Shown piece after piece: positions 61,101-64,000 of a DNA stretch of 64,000 bases. How positions within the stretch are numbered: position 1 is the stretch's first letter; every line of letters starts with the position of its first letter. The stretch covers positions 15,798,075 to 15,862,074 of the forward strand of contig NC_026658.2 in assembly GCF_000004075.3 (NCBI RefSeq), given 5' to 3'. The notes below the pieces were generated by a model. It did not search any database. It was not told where the DNA came from and worked only from the letters and a program-made list of their open reading frames with translations. This DNA comes from Cucumis sativus. Lineage: Eukaryota; Streptophyta; Magnoliopsida; Cucurbitales; Cucurbitaceae. The position numbers and the translations under genes were made by a program.

Positions 61101-61620
61101 GATACTTTATTACTAATTGGCTACCAATAGTATTAGCCCAAAGCTACTATATAAGAGAATTAAATGGAACTCAACTTTAATTCATTACATCTATAAACTA
61201 AACTTTGTTTGTGATGAGTGAATTTTACATTTTAGGTTTATAGTTATTTGGTTTTTCTTAAAAAAGAAAGAAAGAAAGAAATTAAGCAAATGAGAACTAT
61301 TTTTTGAAAGAAGTGGTTTCCTTTAAAAATTAAGTTTATTTAAACGAATTTAAAATCAAAAGTTATTGGAAAGAGGAAAGTGAATGAAGGTAGAATGGTT
61401 TTAAAGAAACTTTGATCACATCAGAATCACTTTTAAAATGTAGGAAAATGAAAGAAGATGTTATTAAAAAAAAAAAAAGAAAAAAGGAAAATAGAGGATT
61501 AGTTGTAAGTAGTAAACATATAAAATAGAAAAATAGGAATTTTGGATTAGTAAAAGGCAAAAGGGGAAAGGCATCTTCACTTTCATCTTCCATTCTCATT
61601 CCATAAGCTTCCTATCCACA

Positions 61621-62013
61621 TGGTGACCGCCTAATCCGGTTGCCCACTCTCTATTATCTCTACCGTCGACTCCCCGATTCCCATTTTCATCTCTTCTTTC
61701 CACACACCTAACTGAACAACCACCGCCGTCACCACCACCGCCGCTGCCTCTTTCTCCCTCCTATTCCTATAAATTCCTTCTCACCGATCATGATTTCCCA
61801 TTTCTCCTTCCTCCATTTTCCAATCGCTGCCGCCGCCGGAGCTTCACCCAAAGCCCTAATCGGAGCTAACCACACCTCCGCCCGATTTTGCTCTCGCTAA
61901 ACCCTCTTCAATTCATTTCCATCATTTCACTGCCTTATCTTCTCCAATCCTTTGTTTGTTTTCATGTTCAGTTTCTTCTGTGTACTAGTAATAGTATAAG
62001 TATAAGGGGGGTT
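61621..62013 (+). promoter_or_regulatory. Promoter and leader of the methyltransferase-like gene, with two possible uORFs
   Basis: CT- and CCG-rich leader-type DNA (CACCGCCG repeats near 61723-61745). A TATA-like box, TATAAAT, is at 61768-61774. Upstream frame 1 is 61790-61900 (36 aa, starts MISHFSFLHFPIAAAAG). Upstream frame 2 is 61964-61999 (11 aa, MFSFFCVLVIV) and ends 14 bases before the main ATG. If the TATA box is used, transcription starts near 61800, after the ATG of frame 1, and only frame 2 would be in the mRNA. Confidence 0.45.
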
Positions 62014-63576
62014 ATGGGATCCATGTTAGGGAAGTTTGCTTCTCTCAGAAACCTTCTGGTCCGAGTGCTTCTCTTCTCTATTCTTGTGATTATCGGTCGA
62101 TTCGCCTATGTCGTTACCATTGCCGGAGAATCTTGTAGCATCGGTGACTTCTGTTTCTTCTCTTTGCCTGAAACTTTCAATTTCATGATCCCCGGCGGCG
62201 GTGGCCGTACTGGTAGTGCTGCTTTGTTCACGGACAACGCCGATCCTCGCGTCATCGGACCTCCTCGTCCGGATCTGTATTCGAGTGAAGACTGGATCAA
62301 GACCGTCCAGTTTTACTCCTCTGTTTTCCAAGATCTGATTACCGAGGGCTACTTATCGCCCAATTCGAAATCATTGTGTATTGAAACACCAGCCGGAGCC
62401 GATGTATCAGCGTTGAAGGACATCGGCGTTTCGAATTCGGTCGGGATTTTCAAGAAGGCGTTGAAGCCACTTGTGATTAAGGGCGAGGCTCATCGGATTC
62501 CGTTCGAGGATAATACCTTTGACTTTGTGTTCTCCGGCGGAAGCCGATTGGATATTTCCCGTCGGCCGCATGATTTTGCTTCGGAGATTGCTCGAATACT
62601 GAAACCCGAAGGGTTTGCGGTGGTACATGTGAGTGCTAAAGATACGTATAGTTTCAATTCATTTGTTGATTTATTCAATTGCTGCAAAATACTTAAAACA
62701 AAAGATATAGATATTGTTCTTCCATCAATGCCTTCTACTCGTGAATATGTATTGAAGAAAGAGTATAGAATTCTTGAAAATGGGTTACTGAAACTGAATG
62801 AAGATGGGGTCTCTTACAAGAAGAATTGCTCTGTTCCTGGTTATAAGCTAGCTTTGTTTCGAAACGCTGAGCCTCTGATATTGGAGGAGCCATTGAAGCC
62901 ATGGTTAACTTTAAAGAGAAATATACAGAACGTTAAGTATCTTCCATCAATGGCTGAAATTAGCTTCAAAAATAGGTATGTTTATGTGGATGTTGGAGCT
63001 AGAAGTTATGGCTCCAGCATTGGGAGTTGGTTCAAAAAGCAATACCCAAAGCAGAACAAAACCTTTGAAGTTTATGCGATTGAAGCTGATCAAACTTTCC
63101 ATGAACAATATAAATCAAAGAAAGGGGTGACATTACTGCCTTATGCTGCTTGGGTGAGGAATGAGACATTGGCTTTTGAGATCAACAAAGACCCAGGTCA
63201 GGGAAAGGAAGATAAAGGAGCTAGCAGAGGGATGGGCAGGATTCAACCTGTCCAATCTTTGGGCCAATTTGACGGAGAGGTGAATCAGATTCAAGGGTTT
63301 GATTTTGCTAACTGGTTGAAGAACACAGTATCCGAGAAGGATTTCGTGGTCTTGAAGATGGACGTCGAAGGAACCGAGTTCGAATTGATTCCAAGACTCT
63401 TTGAAACAGGAGCGATTTGTTTGATAGATGAGATGTTTCTTGAATGTCATTACAATAGATGGCAGAGGTGTTGTCCTGGACAAAGGAGTACAAAGTATGA
63501 GAAAACATATTCTGAATGCATAGATTTATTTGCATCTCTTAGACAAAGTGGAGTTCTGGTTCATCAATGGTGGTAA
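62014..63576 (+). CDS. Membrane-anchored protein with two methyltransferase-like domains (DUF7870/FkbM-like C-terminus)
   Basis: Single exon, 520 aa from the ATG at 62014 (MGSMLGKFASLRNLLVRV). The frame is open further upstream but without an in-frame ATG. Residues about 13-37 are one hydrophobic helix after a short basic tail, a type II signal-anchor as in Golgi enzymes. Residues about 118-215 resemble a SAM-dependent methyltransferase of the Methyltransf_11 type (ETPAGADVSALKDIG, HRIPFEDNTFDFVFSGG, EIARILKPEGFAVVHV), but the usual glycine-rich SAM loop is weak. Residues about 320-515 resemble an FkbM-like domain, DUF7870 from memory (YVYVDVGARSYGSSIGSW, VYAIEADQTFHEQ, VLKMDVEGTEFELIPRLFE, ending HQWW). 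This is a conserved plant family; substrate unknown. Target and catalysis are inference. Confidence 0.88.
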   Translation: MGSMLGKFASLRNLLVRVLLFSILVIIGRFAYVVTIAGESCSIGDFCFFSLPETFNFMIPGGGGRTGSAALFTDNADPRVIGPPRPDLYSSEDWIKTVQFYSSVFQDLITEGYLSPNSKSLCIETPAGADVSALKDIGVSNSVGIFKKALKPLVIKGEAHRIPFEDNTFDFVFSGGSRLDISRRPHDFASEIARILKPEGFAVVHVSAKDTYSFNSFVDLFNCCKILKTKDIDIVLPSMPSTREYVLKKEYRILENGLLKLNEDGVSYKKNCSVPGYKLALFRNAEPLILEEPLKPWLTLKRNIQNVKYLPSMAEISFKNRYVYVDVGARSYGSSIGSWFKKQYPKQNKTFEVYAIEADQTFHEQYKSKKGVTLLPYAAWVRNETLAFEINKDPGQGKEDKGASRGMGRIQPVQSLGQFDGEVNQIQGFDFANWLKNTVSEKDFVVLKMDVEGTEFELIPRLFETGAICLIDEMFLECHYNRWQRCCPGQRSTKYEKTYSECIDLFASLRQSGVLVHQWW

Positions 63577-64000
63577 CAACAAAAACACAATACAATTCTT
63601 TTGGATTAAATTCTTTTGAAATTGTATCTCATTTTACACTTCCCCTCCCCCCACAAAGAAAGCTGTTGTTAACTTCAGTATTGTCAAAGCATCACACTGT
63701 TTGTGTTAAAGATTGGTTGCAATTGTAAAAGTTATTTCGATTTTTATACAGAATCCCTCATTTGGTGTCTTAAACATTCTCTGTGTCTTCATCATGATTG
63801 CTTCTTCCATGGTTTTTTCTTTTTTGCTAAGCTGGGAGCCATGGAAATATAGCTTAAACAAGATTTATTCTTGTACAACTGTCTTGTGGCTTTAGTATCA
63901 ACAGCTTGGATTAGTCCAATTCCAGCCAGAACAGATATGATAGGAAGTGCTTAGCCTGCATCTATTCCCATATTCTATTTATTCGTATGGAAAATTGGTT
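63577..64000 (+). other. 3' flank of the methyltransferase-like gene
   Basis: Probably the 3' untranslated region, with a CCCCTCCCCCC tract at about 63643-63653, then AT-rich DNA to the end of the window. No further gene start is recognised. Confidence 0.5.

Larger units (their letters stand above)
56428..61620. other. Long AT-rich intergenic region, repeats but no supported gene
   Basis: Starts with the LEA-like 3' untranslated region, with TTTTTC repeats at 56518-56545. It holds a palindrome-rich segment (57540-57780) and a tandem repeat (58014-58130). CACTACAAAAAA at about 60099 resembles a CACTA end but nothing around it supports that. No exons or RNA genes were recognised on either strand. 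Confidence 0.55.

Noticed and set aside
1-64000. CRISPR arrays, operons, bacterial-type systems
   Set aside because: Plant nuclear DNA; no regularly spaced identical repeats with unique spacers, and the tandem repeats listed are contiguous or degenerate.

Overview
This is nuclear DNA of a dicot plant, most probably a cucurbit. The evidence is GT-AG split genes, an AT-rich background, plant gene families (SCAR/WAVE, ferroportin/IREG, CASP-like, a seed-type LEA-like protein, a two-domain methyltransferase) and plant LTR retrotransposons. The family match of the retroelement proteins to cucurbit elements is from memory and is inference. A run of 10 N (12240-12249) shows that this is a draft assembly.

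Layout. 1-2264: minus-strand relic of a Ty1/copia element (reverse transcriptase YVDD motif, integrase/RT linker, GAG-pre-integrase). 2265-12239: a large Ty3/gypsy element of Tat/Ogre type inserted into that copia relic. It has a 2.37 kb 5' LTR, a tRNA-Arg primer binding site, an extra upstream ORF with a DUF7745-like and coiled-coil protein, gag with two zinc-binding modules, a frameshifted protease and the first residues of RT. The N gap cuts it off, so the rest of pol and the 3' LTR are missing. 12250-34200: gene-poor AT-rich DNA with tandem repeats, a degraded copia 5' end (about 22200-24660), a collapsed small copia element with recognisable LTRs, PBS and PPT (27264-28602), and two promoter-like GC-richer islands without a complete gene (about 21690-21910 and 26763-26945).

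34417-42517 (+): a complete nine-exon SCAR/WAVE gene (1575 aa by my splicing), an activator of the Arp2/3 actin nucleator. 45407-48627 (+): a complete eight-exon ferroportin/IREG metal exporter (508 aa). 49546-49616 (-): tRNA-Gln(UUG). 52473-51049 (-): a three-exon CASP-like membrane protein (203 aa). 53760-54442: terminal-repeat DNA of a probable CACTA-type transposon. 56191-56427 (+): an intronless 78-aa LEA-like/seed maturation protein with an ABRE upstream. 62014-63576 (+): a single-exon, Golgi-type membrane-anchored protein of 520 aa with two methyltransferase-like domains and two possible upstream ORFs.

The host genes are independent transcription units with no common pathway visible. 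All exon joins were made by eye from GT-AG sites, reading-frame phase and family similarity; in each multi-exon gene the phases add up to one open frame. The most unusual material is the Tat-like element: the extra ORF1, an ATGA overlap inside it, a duplicated zinc module in gag, and a PBS-like decamer inside its own LTR.
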